Under the pieces are notes generated by a model, which saw only the letters and a program-made list of their open reading frames with translations, made no database searches and was not told the origin of the DNA. A stretch of 64,000 nucleotides of DNA from Morinoia aosen (taxonomy: Eukaryota > Arthropoda > Malacostraca > Amphipoda > Talitridae). The translations under genes and the position numbers were made by a program. The stretch lies in assembly GCA_030386875.1 (NCBI GenBank), contig CM059559.1:70012392-70076391 (forward strand). The letters run 5' to 3'. Below are positions 52,626-62,778 of the stretch, one piece after another; position 1 is the stretch's first letter; the number at the start of each line of letters is the position of its first letter.

Positions 52626-53347
52626 ATGTACACAGGGTTTGTGCAATGTTTAAAAATCCGCTTACAATAATAACATATTTCTGTAATAAGAAGTCAACCG
52701 CAAGCCATCTAATTCTGACATGAAACTGATGAAAAGTATATTGCAAATAAATATTTCTTATGAAAATCATCACTACACAACCTAATTGGCATTCTGGTAA
52801 ACATTTGGTGAACATTTAGCTCAATGAAAAAATACTTCATAGAATTATAGCATTCATATTCTACATATCTAATACAGATAATTTGTCTTTATGACTAATA
52901 TAAAAAGTATATTGAAGCACAGTTTAAATACCCTCTGGTATTGTAATGTTAAATAATCATAACTAGCATTTAATGTAGCATAACAAACAGATGAGTACAT
53001 TTGTAATTACTGGTCAAGCACATCATTACCAATATACAAAAAGACTAGAATTTGATCAATCAAGCACTTTACTCATTTCATGATCTCAACATTATTTTTT
53101 GCATTGCAGGAACTTTGTTTTTAATACTTCATACACAATTGATTAACATCTGTACTACCAAAGTAAATACATACATTTTGTTTCAGCACATCAAGATGCT
53201 AATGGCAACAAAATTGTTTACTATATGATTGGCTGATGTTGATCAGTGGAAAAATTTCCTCTGTGGAATTATAATCAACAAAAAATTAAACAACAGCCAA
53301 ATCATTATGCCACAATGAAGAAAGAGCATCCTGCTTCATTCTTTTAA

Positions 53348-53613
53348 CACGTTCCCTGCGTATTGGGCCACATGTGTACCAACAGGTTAATTGCCCATTT
53401 AAGTGCAGGTATAAATGTACGACATCTGATGTTTCCCGAAATTTTAAAAAATAATTGAAAACATACGAGGTAAAATGTTATCGTGCAATTGTAATTTTCA
53501 TAATCATTAGGAAAAATTAAAATAGAGTGTATATTCAAGCCGGAAAATTGATTTACCTGTTCTGCTACTTATAAGCTAACCAAACCAACAGTCATGGAAA
53601 CGCAGGGAAAGTG
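53348..53613. mobile_element. TTAA-flanked MITE, piggyBac-like ends (266 bp)
   Basis: The ends are CACGTTCCCTGCGT and ACGCAGGGAAAGTG (one mismatch), flanked by TTAA at 53,344-53,347 and 53,614-53,617. The left end is nearly identical to the element end at 62,779, so it is probably an internally deleted relative of that element. Confidence 0.9.
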
Positions 53614-53751
53614 TTAAAAAAATTTAGCCTTCACTTTTCAATTTATGTAGAGTCTAATCAAAACTTACCCAACACAAGTCTGTTTAGAGACTTATGTTGG
53701 GAGAAGAGGACTACCAACAAAAAGGACCACGGTGATGGTGGTAGGGATTCA

Positions 53752-53904
53752 TCAGAGATGCTTGAACTTGAAGGCAGGGTCTTTGTAACGACCTGTAATG
53801 ATGGTAACCCATTCGAGGAAGGCCCGTGAATAGTCTTCAATGATTTCAATTGCTTCTCGGGTGGCAATGGACTGAAGGACTTGGGTGGCAATGGGCTTCT
53901 CAAC
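53752..53904 (-). pseudogene. Possible captured exon (with 54,461-54,512)
   Basis: On the minus strand, the acceptor TTCTCTTCCATCAG precedes an open frame of 50 codons reading VEKPIATQVLQS and later EDYSRAFLEW, ending at a TGA. The frame joins in phase 0 to an exon at 54,461-54,512 with a consensus donor. The amphipathic sequence looks like a real protein but I do not recognise it. It may be a host gene fragment carried by the Harbinger element, or part of the element's own second gene. Confidence 0.35.
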
Positions 53905-54460
53905 CTGATGGAAGAGAAGAAAATAATTTGCCTATTAACCATAGGTGGCTCTCTAAAAATGATAGAAACTCTTGAATAATTATGAATGACTTGGTACATT
54001 GGAATTATATGCTGGAGCAAATCAAAGTTTAATTTTGTAAAATTTCAATCAAACATAGATGAAGTTCATCAAAGTCGTTTTTGTAGAGAGATGTGAAAAA
54101 GCCAGAATTTTGCCAAAGCTAAAGCGCTGGAAGTGGCACCTGATGTTAAAAGTTGAAAATCATTTCCAATAGTATTTGTAACAAATAATATTGATTAAGA
54201 AAAAATGTATCCAATTTACAACCTGCATAACAGGCTGGTTTGTAAGAGAATCAAAATTTTGGATCACAAATAAATGAAAAAATCTATTCTAATTCACACT
54301 TCTGCATTTATTTTTCATTGTTTGGCCTATTTGCCATGAAAATTCATTACTTAAGGACCATATTTTTTAAACAAAGCTTTCATACATACTAATCTTACTG
54401 ACTTCAATAGTCATGAATGAAGTTAGGTAGAAAAATTGAACAATTCACTGAACTACTTAC

Positions 54461-54512
54461 CATTGTTGGAAGATTCTGAAGACCCAGCTCTACAGTTCCA
54501 TAGGAGAGACAC
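54461..54512 (-). pseudogene. Possible captured exon, upstream partner
   Basis: On the minus strand the segment CLSYGTVELGLQNLPTM ends at the donor GTAAGT (54,455-54,460). An acceptor-like CATTAG precedes it. It reads in phase into the exon at 53,752-53,904. The product is unknown. Confidence 0.3.
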
Positions 54513-55849
54513 CTAATGACATTGAGTCATCACTGCTCAATAACAACTTTGAAGTACTACAGAGGCAACCTAAGGCAACTGCCTTAGTTTTTATTTAAAA
54601 TAGCCAATTGTTTGAAAACTTTCTGAAAAATACACAAAAAGGGGTAAAGCATTTGGTTTAATTTTACTGACTGCGCCTATGACACACGACAGTTAAGAAA
54701 CAGCCCTAAATGATAATTATCACTGTTACAGCAAAGTCTACACAAACATACATCAATTCAATGCAATGATAATTGATGCTTCTACTACAGCACACACTTT
54801 ACCATGTAGAATGACATGTTGGATGAATTTATTTTCCTAGATATATAGCGGATATATTTTGAATTAAGTTTCAGACATAATAGTTTAGAACAGATGATTT
54901 ATCCCACTTCCAATAGGGCGACATTAATGATATAACAAGTTAAAACAATACATTACCCAAAGCAGAAGATTTTAAGACATATTTAAATAGGATTAGCTGT
55001 TACCAAAATTGAAGGAAAAGCTTAATTTACAGCAATCCACTTTTGGATCCACAAGCAAAAGTTGAAATTTTCATAAGCCTAACAAGTCCCATAAAGCAGT
55101 TTCTAAAATGCAAAAAGAGACCTAGATAATAAGAGTTTCCCAATGCTTTTCTATAAACAAAAATATTCAAATTCTGAACAAATATGTAAATGACTACAAA
55201 CAGCTCATGCTTTTTTCCAAATCAATGGTTCAACAGTGCAGGTCCATTTTTAAAATTGGTGGTAATTATGCTTTTTAAACTACGAATTATAAGTTAGCAA
55301 GAGAGTATATATATCTCCCGGATGATTTTTTTATAGTACAATTTCTAATCTAGGGACTTGATTCTAATATCAGTATCAGGCTAGCCTATAAGGGAAATAA
55401 AGTATTCTATTTTAACAAAAAATTTTTAAAAAGAAATACAATATATAATAGCAACAGATTTTGCAAATTAATTTTTGTGCCAGTTTTATCAGCAGCAAAT
55501 TAGTAGCTACCACTCTTGGCTAATACTGGAAAATATCCAAAATTATATTTAGATGTCAAAATAAGTAAACTTTGATAATTTTATGCATATTCAGCTTCAG
55601 TTTCAGCGATTTTTATTTAATTACATTCACATCAATCAAATCCAAACCTACTTACATATTCAGCCATATCTGAATAAAATGAAATAACATCGTTACGTGG
55701 TTCATTTTGGTAAATAAATGTCCGTGCCACCTCACAATCAACATAATTTGCACCAAAAACATAAATAAATCGATGAAATAGGAAAAAAGACATAGAAACC
55801 AAGTAATTCACTCGCAAAACCACCTTCCACAATACATAAACAAAACAAG
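54513..55849. other. AT-rich interior of the Harbinger element
   Basis: No supported coding sequence is seen. The minus-strand frame at 55,632-56,039 runs across the terminal inverted repeat and has no recognised domain. Confidence 0.4.
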
Positions 55850-55984
55850 TGTTCGCTGTTTGACCGAAAGTTCGTGTTCGTGTTTTCCAACACGTTCGAA
55901 AACACAAACACACCGAAATCTGCGAACTTTTCACCTGTGTTCGTGTTCGCGGACTGCCGAAAAACACGAACTTCGGGCGAAAGA

Positions 55985-56007
55985 TTGATAGTGTGGACGG
56001 GCCTTTA
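55985..56007 (-). repeat. Right terminal inverted repeat and TTA duplication of Harbinger
   Basis: TTGATAGTGTGGACGGGCCT followed by TTA at 56,005-56,007. The subterminal region (55,850-55,980) carries several GTTCGTGTT words, mirrored on the left as AACACAAAC and CGAACAAAA words. Confidence 0.9.
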
Positions 56008-57413
56008 GACATGGCAACACTGCTCGCACATTTGGACAAGTCTGATCACTCAAGCTTTTTCGCGGCAGTTATTTGAAGGGTGTCGTGCGTCACAGGTGTA
56101 GTGCTGGTTCCTCATTTATTCAATAAGGTTTTTCACGCAATGTCAGAATTTATTTCAGTGCGAGTGTGTAGTACGTTGAAGTGTCTCTTATTTCTGAAAA
56201 AATTTCTGCTCTAAAAAGGTATGAGGTGTTCGATCTCACGTAAGTTTCTTATTCCATTGAAGACGTTAATTAAGCCGGTATGGCATGTTGTCAAGTGCCT
56301 GATGAGGTATTGACCTTGTCGTCTCAATAATTTTTTAGTGTGAATAAATAGTAGTATACATATATTAATGAGAAGGAACAATTACGCACTTAAGGTCAAT
56401 CAGGAATCAGGATTGCACTACTGTGCGGCCAATGTTGATTTCATATTTGGTAGTGCACAATTGTATATGCTTCAAAATTTAAACCGTAGTTTAACGAAGC
56501 AATAGAAGCAAAATATAATAGTGTGTGTTCATTCACTATTAATTCTATTCTTATTTTACATTAAGTGTTAACACAATTTAGCGTCAAACTTTTAAGTTGC
56601 AGCATAATTCCACTTGAGAAACCTTTGACAAGCAACAATATGCAATGTTTTCAATTTAGATGTACGGATAGTATCGGTATCGGCCTTTTTCTATTATCAG
56701 TACATCACTAGTTTTCAATTTTTTATTAAGAAAAGTAAACTTCAGAAATATCTGACGAGCTGCATTTTAAAATTAAGGAATAACAATGATGAAAGAAGAA
56801 TAGGTCGATATTTACTTAAATTCGTTCGCGGAAATTAAGAATTCTGTGTCAAAAAATCTCTAAAGGAACACATTTACGAACGTTTCAGATGAATGACATT
56901 TTGCTCGCTGATGCGTAATTTTTGAGTTATTAACCTGTAAAGTTATAGGAACTTAGTATATAAAAATGGAGAAACGGACGCGTAAATATGATGTAATACG
57001 GCATAACGTGATGCTAGGTTAAATTAGGTTAGGTAACGTTAGATTAGCTGAATAAACTAAACTAAAATAACTCAACTTAGCCGTACTGACACTGATGGTT
57101 ACCGCCAAAATACTGGGCGTGTTTCAAGAATGCAGGTACGATGTAGACGATTATATAACGTTAATTTTACCTGAACGTAATTCATGTTATAGCTCGAAAA
57201 TTACGTATCAGCGAGCAAAATGTCATTCGTGCTCATTTAGTGATTCTTTAAAACAGAGGTCGTGATTTCCGTGAACACATTAAAGTAAATACTGACCGAA
57301 GAAAAATCCTTAATCACATGATGAACATCAGCATTATCGACGAGTTAGGGTTGAATTATACTTTAAATTGAGGAGCGTCCTACCAGCAAACGTTGCGTGA
57401 TCGTAGGCTAGTG
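56008..57413. other. Unassigned stretch with a hAT-like end at 56,655-56,712
   Basis: No gene is visible. The reverse complement of 56,655-56,712 (CTAGTGATGTACTGATA, then CCGATACCGATA) resembles the outer arms at 57,414 and 60,857, so a third copy of that terminus is present. A run of TTAGGTT-like words lies at 57,010-57,045. Confidence 0.45.
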
Positions 57414-57830
57414 ATGTACAGATATATCGGTAGCGGCAAAATCTGGCCGATATATCATCGATACTTTCCAATAATACGTATTTTATCGTGAAAATGACGG
57501 TGATAATTCATGAAAGTAAAATTAAATAAAGAACCTATTCATTCATAGTAAATTAGTTAGCTAACTGTTGAATTACAGCGTTTAATGTGGCTCGCTAAGT
57601 GAATCTACTACGTTGATTTCCCGATGTCACGGACGGTCTGTAAGTGAAAGCTTTGTAGCATAAATAGTTAAACTAACACAGTGGGGACGTAAAATTATTA
57701 TACTTTTACAACTGAAACCTATATAGTTTGACCCAATTTCCATTTCTTAAAGTATGTGACAGGCTAACAAAAATCAAACCAATTAAACATAGTTGAAGGT
57801 GCATTTTAAAGTTTTTATAAATTTGACATA
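57414..57830 (+). repeat. Left long terminal inverted repeat
   Basis: It shares AGTATCGGCC-type, AATAATACGTATTTTATC and TTAGTTAGCTAAC words with the right arm in inverted order. Indels and substitutions show that it is old. Confidence 0.65.
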
Positions 57831-57960
57831 GAAATACCTGAAAATTCTATTTTCATTAAGCTTTTAGATCGTAAAATATTACAAAGCTAATTATTTTATT
57901 TTAACTTAGCATGTAAATCGCCGTTCATTACGAATCTAGCATTTTTCTTCATTTTAATAT

Positions 57961-58164
57961 GTTTGAAAAATTCATGAACAATCTTATAATTGGTTGCGTG
58001 TTTGCGCATCTTTCCGGTTTCGGAGCCTATCGAATTTTAATGTTTTCTTTTCGTCAAAGTATGTATTTAGGTGTGAAAAACATGATAATGATAACTATTT
58101 TGAGGAGAAATTATTGTTTTGGTTCATGAACAATCTAATAAGATTGTTCGTGAATTTTTCAAAC
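57961..58164. mobile_element. Short MITE (204 bp)
   Basis: The terminal inverted repeats are GTTTGAAAAATTCATGAAC at the left and GTTCGTGAATTTTTCAAAC at the right (one mismatch), each continuing into AATCTTAT. The right end also forms a subterminal hairpin (TTCATGAACAATCT with AGATTGTTCGTGAA). The target duplication is unclear. Confidence 0.75.
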
Positions 58165-58293
58165 ATCTTGAAATAGAAGAAAAATGCGATATTCCTAGTG
58201 TACGGTGATTCACATGCTGAATTAAAAAAAAATTATTAGCTATGTAGTATTTGAAGATTTACGAAAAATTAACACTCCTAAGTCGGACTATCA

Positions 58294-58696
58294 TTAAAAA
58301 TTTAAAGACGAAGAATATAGCACGGATAGGTATCATATTTAATACAATTTAACGAAGCTAAATTTAAAATGTGAATTAGTCAGTTTTAAACGTTTCGGAG
58401 ACCAGCTCCATCTTCAGTAAGTCTGGAAACATAAAAACCAAAATTGGTTAGTTCATGACAACAATGAGAAAAGTGACAAAGTGATCGGTAAGAAAAAAAA
58501 ATCAATACCAAAATTTCTAACGGATATGAACTATTAGCATTATTTAAAGGTTGCTTCTCTTTTGCAATGTGAAGGGATTCTAAAATGCGCTAATCTAACT
58601 CGTTAGGTGCAGAGCATAAAATAGAAAAATTGTCCTCGGAAACACGGCTGCTACACTGTTCGGTATGAAGGCGGATTGATGAATGAGGAGGTTGAG
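58294..58696 (-). repeat. Inverted 5' arm of the Penelope-like element
   Basis: Reverse complement of 60,016-60,417 at well over 90% identity by eye. It includes the antisense of the last codons of the endonuclease. Confidence 0.9.
58391..58417 (-). ncRNA. Hammerhead ribozyme-like motif (5' inverted arm)
   Basis: This is the inverted copy of the motif at 60,295-60,320 with the same core boxes and stem II. The bases after GAAAC differ slightly (GTTTAAAAC), which allows a better stem III but a poorer cleavage triplet. Confidence 0.45.
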
Positions 58697-58764
58697 CCAC
58701 AGAACATTTACATAATCTGAAGGTTTTCTCTCCTGAACTGTACTCGAAGTTGTATCTGTCAGAC

Positions 58765-59620
58765 TGTCAGGTTCACGTCCGGGTGTCCTGTATGGTTTGC
58801 CGAAAATCCATAAGTTAGACTTTCCATCTAAATTTCAATTTCGTCCTATTTTTGCTGCAGTGAATACGCCTAATTTTAACCTTGGTAACTCAACTCAATT
58901 TGTTAACGAGATAACATCGTGTCGAAATGCTGATAAAGTAAATATGGCTTCGTTTGATATTGAAAGTTTATTCACAAATATTCCACTTGCAGAAACCATC
59001 GAAATAATTATATATTCCTTGTTTGCTTTGCCTACTGATACAGTTTTAGGCCTAGGCAAATCTTATTTTAAGACGCTTCTCGAACTGTCTGTTATGAACT
59101 CTATATTTGTGCTTGCTGGCAATTTTTATAAACAAATCGAAGGCCTGAGGTCTTCGATGGCATGGGTCTTCCGTTATGACCCACATTTGCAAAAATTTTC
59201 ATGTGTCACTGGGAATAAAAATGGCTGGCCGATTGCCCAGTGGAATTTAAACCAGAATTTTATTGCCGTTACATTGATGACACGTTTTTGTTGTTTCGTG
59301 ATCCAAATCATGCTCAAATGTTCAGGGACTATTTAAATGAGAAACATTCATCAATAAAATTTACAATCGAAATTGAGAATAATGGCCCGTTATCTTTTTT
59401 GGACTCAAAAATTACTCGAGTAGGTAAAGCTTTCACTTCTTCAGTTTTTCGTAAGGCTACTTTTACTGGATTGGGCAAAAGTTTCTACAGTAACTTTAGT
59501 AGCTATAGATTTAAAATTAATGCGATTAAAACCATATTGAATCGTGCCTACAACATTTGTTCTAGTTTTGTGGATCTGCATGCTGAATTTAATTTTTTAG
59601 TCTCATTTTTTTTGTAAAAA
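58765..59620 (+). pseudogene. Penelope-type reverse transcriptase, frameshifted
   Basis: The frame enters near 58,765 with GVLYGLPKIHK, a Penelope hallmark. Then come ASFDIESLFTNIPL (motif A with its Asp) and a damaged region near 59,190-59,260, where the frame changes. Next are YIDDTFLLF (motif C, catalytic Asp pair) and PLSFLDSKI. A second frameshift occurs near 59,610, after which GFPSSIVHARIKKFL continues. The N-terminal part of the protein is absent, so the copy is 5'-truncated as well as broken. Confidence 0.9.
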
Positions 59621-59639
59621 CGGATTTCCTTCCTCAATT

Positions 59640-60100
59640 GTTCATGCTCGTATAAAAAAATTTTTAGCCAAGAAATATGCAGGTATTAACGATGTTGCCG
59701 ATTCGGTGCAACAGCTCTACTGTGTATTTTCATATTTTGGTGATTTTACGCGCAAGATATCCCGGGATATTGAAAACCTTTTTAAACACCACTTTCATGC
59801 GGTAAAATTGAATGTAATTACTGTGAATCTGCTGCGAGTTGGTTCTTTCTTTCGGTACAAAGATAGGATTCCTAAGCAAATGCGGGCATCGGCCTGGTAT
59901 ATAAATTTAGTTGCGTACAGTGTACGTCTGGCTACGTCGGCATGACGACGCTGCCTTTTTACGTCAGGATCGCCCATGGCACCGCGGAGTAAGCTTTCGA
60001 ACCGGGAGACCTTTAGCTCAACCTCCTCATTCATCAATCCGCCTTCATACCGAACAGTGTAGCAGCCGTATTTCCGGGGACAATTTTTTATTTAAGGCTC
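59640..60100 (+). pseudogene. Penelope GIY-YIG endonuclease region, frameshifted
   Basis: In one frame VVYKFSCVQC then SGYVGMTT (59,899-59,950) gives the GIY and YIG elements (VVY and YVG) with the CXXC typical of Penelope nucleases. After a break near 59,975 another frame gives HRGVSFRTGRPL and PPHSSIRLH, the conserved C-terminal part. The nuclease makes the nick that primes reverse transcription in intact elements. This copy cannot express it in one piece. Confidence 0.8.
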
Positions 60101-60417
60101 TGCACCTAACGAGTTAGATTTGCGCATTTTAGAATCCCTTCACATTGCAAAAGAGAAGCAACCTTTAAATAATGCTAATAGTTCATATCCGTTAGAAATT
60201 TTGGTATAGATTTTTTTTTCTTACCGATCACTTTGTCACTTTTCTCATTGTTGTCATGAACTATCCAATTTTGGTTTTTATGTTTTCAGACTTACTGAAG
60301 ATGGAGCTGGTCTCCGAAACGTTTAAAATTGACTACTTCACATGTTTTAAATTTAGCTTCGTTAAACTGTATTAAATATGATACCTATCCGTGCTGTATT
60401 CTTCGTCTTTAAATTTT
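60016..60417 (+). repeat. 3' arm of the Penelope-like element
   Basis: It contains the end of the endonuclease frame and the 3' untranslated region, with the hammerhead-like motif at 60,295-60,320. Confidence 0.9.
60295..60320 (+). ncRNA. Hammerhead ribozyme-like motif (3' arm)
   Basis: CTGAAGA (60,295-60,301) fits the CUGANGA core box, GGAG/CTCC around CTGGT forms a short stem II, and GAAAC follows at 60,316-60,320. A GTTT/AAA pair after it could be a minimal stem III, with ATT as an NUH cleavage triplet. Penelope-like elements are known to carry such ribozymes in their terminal repeats. Stem I was not verified. Confidence 0.5.
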
Positions 60418-60519
60418 ATTGAAGATTTACTACCTAGATAAATTAAAATCTAATTTCCATCTTTTTCTATAATAAATTTCAAAAACTTCAATATACACCA
60501 TCAACTTTATTCACATAAT

Positions 60520-60857
60520 TGGTAGGATTTTTGTTAGCCTGTTTAGTTTTAAAAGTATAATAATTTTATGTCGCCTCTGTTTTCAACTATTCATGTTACA
60601 TAGCTTTCACTTACTAACGTACGTGCCTCATCGGGAAGTCAAAGTATTAAATTCAGTTAGCGGGCCTGATTAAACTCTGTAATTCAACTGTTAGCTAACT
60701 AATTTGCTAGGTATGAATAGCCTCTTTATTTCATCATGCTTTTACTCTCATGATTTATGACCTTCATTTATATGATAAAATACGTATTATTGGAAAGTAT
60801 CGGCCGGATTTTTACCAATGCCAGTAAAATGACCGATACCGATACATCGGTGCATCA
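60520..60857 (-). repeat. Right long terminal inverted repeat
   Basis: This is the inverted partner of 57,414-57,830. It is directly adjacent to the Penelope-like element's 3' flank. Confidence 0.65.
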
Positions 60858-61379
60858 ATAATTTTATGACAGGATTTTATAAATATTTTTTAACGTTTCG
60901 ATCTGAATTTCAAATAAAAAAGAAAACCATTTACATTTTTGTGCAACGGCCAAAAAAAAAAAAGACTGTTGGCTGCATTGGCTACTCTGGCTGAAGCTTC
61001 ATAAGAAAATGACGCTGAAACTCACAATGAGTCGCTTTCTTCTATTTCGCATGTAGTTGAGTTTGGACCCGTAACTTCTGGTGAAGATGGAGATTCTTCA
61101 GAAGAAACAAGAGATGAAAAAGATGTAGAATGCTGGTCTGCAGAGGCACTATTTCAAGAGAAAGGGCCCAACTATTAGCTTCACCACATCGGTCAATTGA
61201 TATTTATCACGATTTATCTTTGTGGTGGGGCTGGTAGTGACGGCAATATGAGCAACGTAAACACAACAAAATGTGGAAACCAAGCCTGAATTTTCCCTCG
61301 TCAATCTTCAGCAACCTCTGAATTGAAGGACGTCCTTGAAGGTGATCAACGACGTGTTCAGATGCATATTTGTGTGCGT
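60858..61379. other. Unassigned stretch
   Basis: Positions 61,010-61,150 contain an acidic, partly open + strand frame (GEDGDSSEETRDEKD). It is too short and interrupted to name. Confidence 0.35.
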
Positions 61380-61395
61380 GTGTGAGGGCGGGTGT

Positions 61396-61426
<31 letters not shown>

Positions 61427-61492
61427 GGGGGTTATGGGTGGGTGGGTGCGGGGAGAGGGGTGTGTGTGTGGGGGGGGGGTGAGGGAGTGTGT
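61380..61492. repeat. (TG)n and poly-G low-complexity tract
   Basis: GT-rich runs flank an uninterrupted run of over twenty G (about 61,409-61,430) and a second G run near 61,471-61,480. The + strand could form G-quadruplexes. It is also prone to assembly error. Confidence 0.9.
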
Positions 61493-62686
61493 ATATGAAT
61501 AGCCAGTGTAACTAAGTTCGGGCAAGGTCGATCTGCTGCCGCGGGAGGCCGGTACAAAGTCGAGTAAGGTCGGCAGAGAGTCGATACATAGAATGGAGAA
61601 GCCGCGGAAGGTCGATTTCGGGCCGCGGAAAGTCGAAATGTAGTCGATAAAGGTGGGAATTTCCGAACAGCTGCAAAGGGAATTCAATGGTTTTGTAGCC
61701 GTTTTTTCCTGCCATAAAAAGAGGACATGGCGACCAAAAAACGGCTGCTTTTCCAAATAAAACACGGCTAGAAGTCTTGCCTACCGCGGCACATAATCGA
61801 CTTGAAAACGTCTTTTTTTTTTAACTGGGTTAAATGTGTAGTTTTGGGGTTAAAATCATGCTCTTCAGTTAACATGCTAAAAATGTCCTCAAATAGCATA
61901 CCAACCCGGTACATGTATCCCCCTGAGAGACTCGATTTCTTCTTCACTCACTCTGCCTCATCTGTTCACCATTAAATAATCAAGTGAACCTCGCTCAGCT
62001 AATTATTTTAGTCCTCTTGATCTTGCACTGAACATGGTACTTGTTTTTCGCACAAAACTTGTTTTTAACTTGTTTTTCGCACAAAAAGGTACCAATCTGT
62101 GAAGCATCGCAGGCTAAATAGAGGACTAATTTATGTCTTCCGACGTCACCGGGAAGAAGTGCGGAAGGCCGGCAGGGTCGCCCCTACAACAAGCGTATGT
62201 AGAATCTGAAATACCAACGTTAATCTAATCACGCCAATTATTAATTGCCTCAAGGGACCAAACACTTCCACTCAAAATTTTCTCAAAACTCTCCGTACAA
62301 CCCAACAATTGCGTTGCAGCTGGCAATGTGTTGCAACGAGTTATAAGCATTATAAGCATCATGTTCAGAAGATATAATATAACCGACTTCTCACTGCATC
62401 TCTGGAATAGTCAAGTCAATTTACTGATATCATTTCCCCTGAGAAAAGGTTGTAATTCAAATTACATGCTTATGAAAGAAATCCTCAAAATATTCATCAG
62501 TTCAGGGATTTGCGGAGAATGGAATTCCTTCGTACGATTTTTTTGAGAAAGGTCAAAGAAAATAGTGTAAGAGCAACTGAAATGAGCGGAATAATGTTCT
62601 GAAGTAGCACAGTAGGTAGTTTACGGCTCCCTTTTCATTGAAAAGATGTTGTCATAAAGGAAAAAGTAGGAGCCCTCAAGTATCGA
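61493..62686. other. Unassigned stretch
   Basis: Positions 61,510-61,640 repeat AAGGTCGA/AAAGTCGA words irregularly (about eight times). A GTTTTTCGCACAAAA word is repeated at 62,043-62,085. No gene is recognised. Confidence 0.4.
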
Positions 62687-62778
62687 CTATAGGAGTTAGA
62701 TTAAATGTTAATTTAAGCAACCCTAACAGCAACAAAAATGTTTTTATGAGAGGAAGGCACCATTTAGTATGAACTTAA
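62687..62778 (-). repeat. Tail-side fragment of the 364-bp dispersed repeat
   Basis: GAGTTAGATTAAATGTTAATTTAAGC to GGCACCATTTAGTATGAAC-like sequence matches other copies. It is interrupted at the family's own TTAA (62,775-62,778). Confidence 0.75.

Larger units (their letters stand above)
48549..56004. mobile_element. PIF/Harbinger DNA transposon, decayed
   Basis: Terminal inverted repeats AGGCCCGTCTACACTATCAA (left) and its near-perfect reverse complement (right, one mismatch) are flanked by TTA on both sides, the 3-bp TWA-type duplication of PIF/Harbinger. Two transposase exons with HARBI1-like sequence are found inside, one with a premature stop. The 7.46-kb body also holds two TTAA-flanked MITEs, a SINE and a piece of the dispersed repeat, so it has been a landing site for a long time. 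I found no MADF/Myb-like second gene. Confidence 0.9.
58263..60418 (+). mobile_element. Penelope-like element with inverted terminal arms
   Basis: A 2.16-kb copy flanked by TTGAAGATTTAC at 58,251-58,262 and 60,419-60,430 (12-bp target duplication). The last roughly 400 bp (60,016-60,417) recur inverted at 58,294-58,696. Between them lie a frameshifted reverse transcriptase and a GIY-YIG endonuclease, the defining domain pair of Penelope-like elements. Inverted terminal copies of the element's own 3' part are typical of this class. Both arms carry a hammerhead-like motif. Confidence 0.9.
57414..60857. mobile_element. Old long-TIR element hosting nested insertions
   Basis: 57,414-57,830 is the reverse complement of 60,520-60,857 with roughly 75-80% identity by eye. 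The outermost words are TAGTGATGTACAGATATATCG on the left and CCGATACATCGGTGCATCA on the right. Ends of the form AGTGATGTACCGATA recall hAT elements, but I found no transposase or 8-bp duplication. A MITE and a Penelope-like element were inserted later into its centre. Confidence 0.6.

Noticed and set aside
55632..56039. 135-codon minus-strand frame as the Harbinger second gene
   Set aside because: It runs over the terminal inverted repeat and its flank and shows no MADF or Myb-like pattern.
57010..57045. Telomere-like TTAGG repeats
   Set aside because: Only a few degenerate words, not an array.
61010..61280. Possible hAT-type transposase remnant (acidic segment and an SLWW-like word)
   Set aside because: The match is a few residues only and the frame is broken. 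Chance cannot be excluded.
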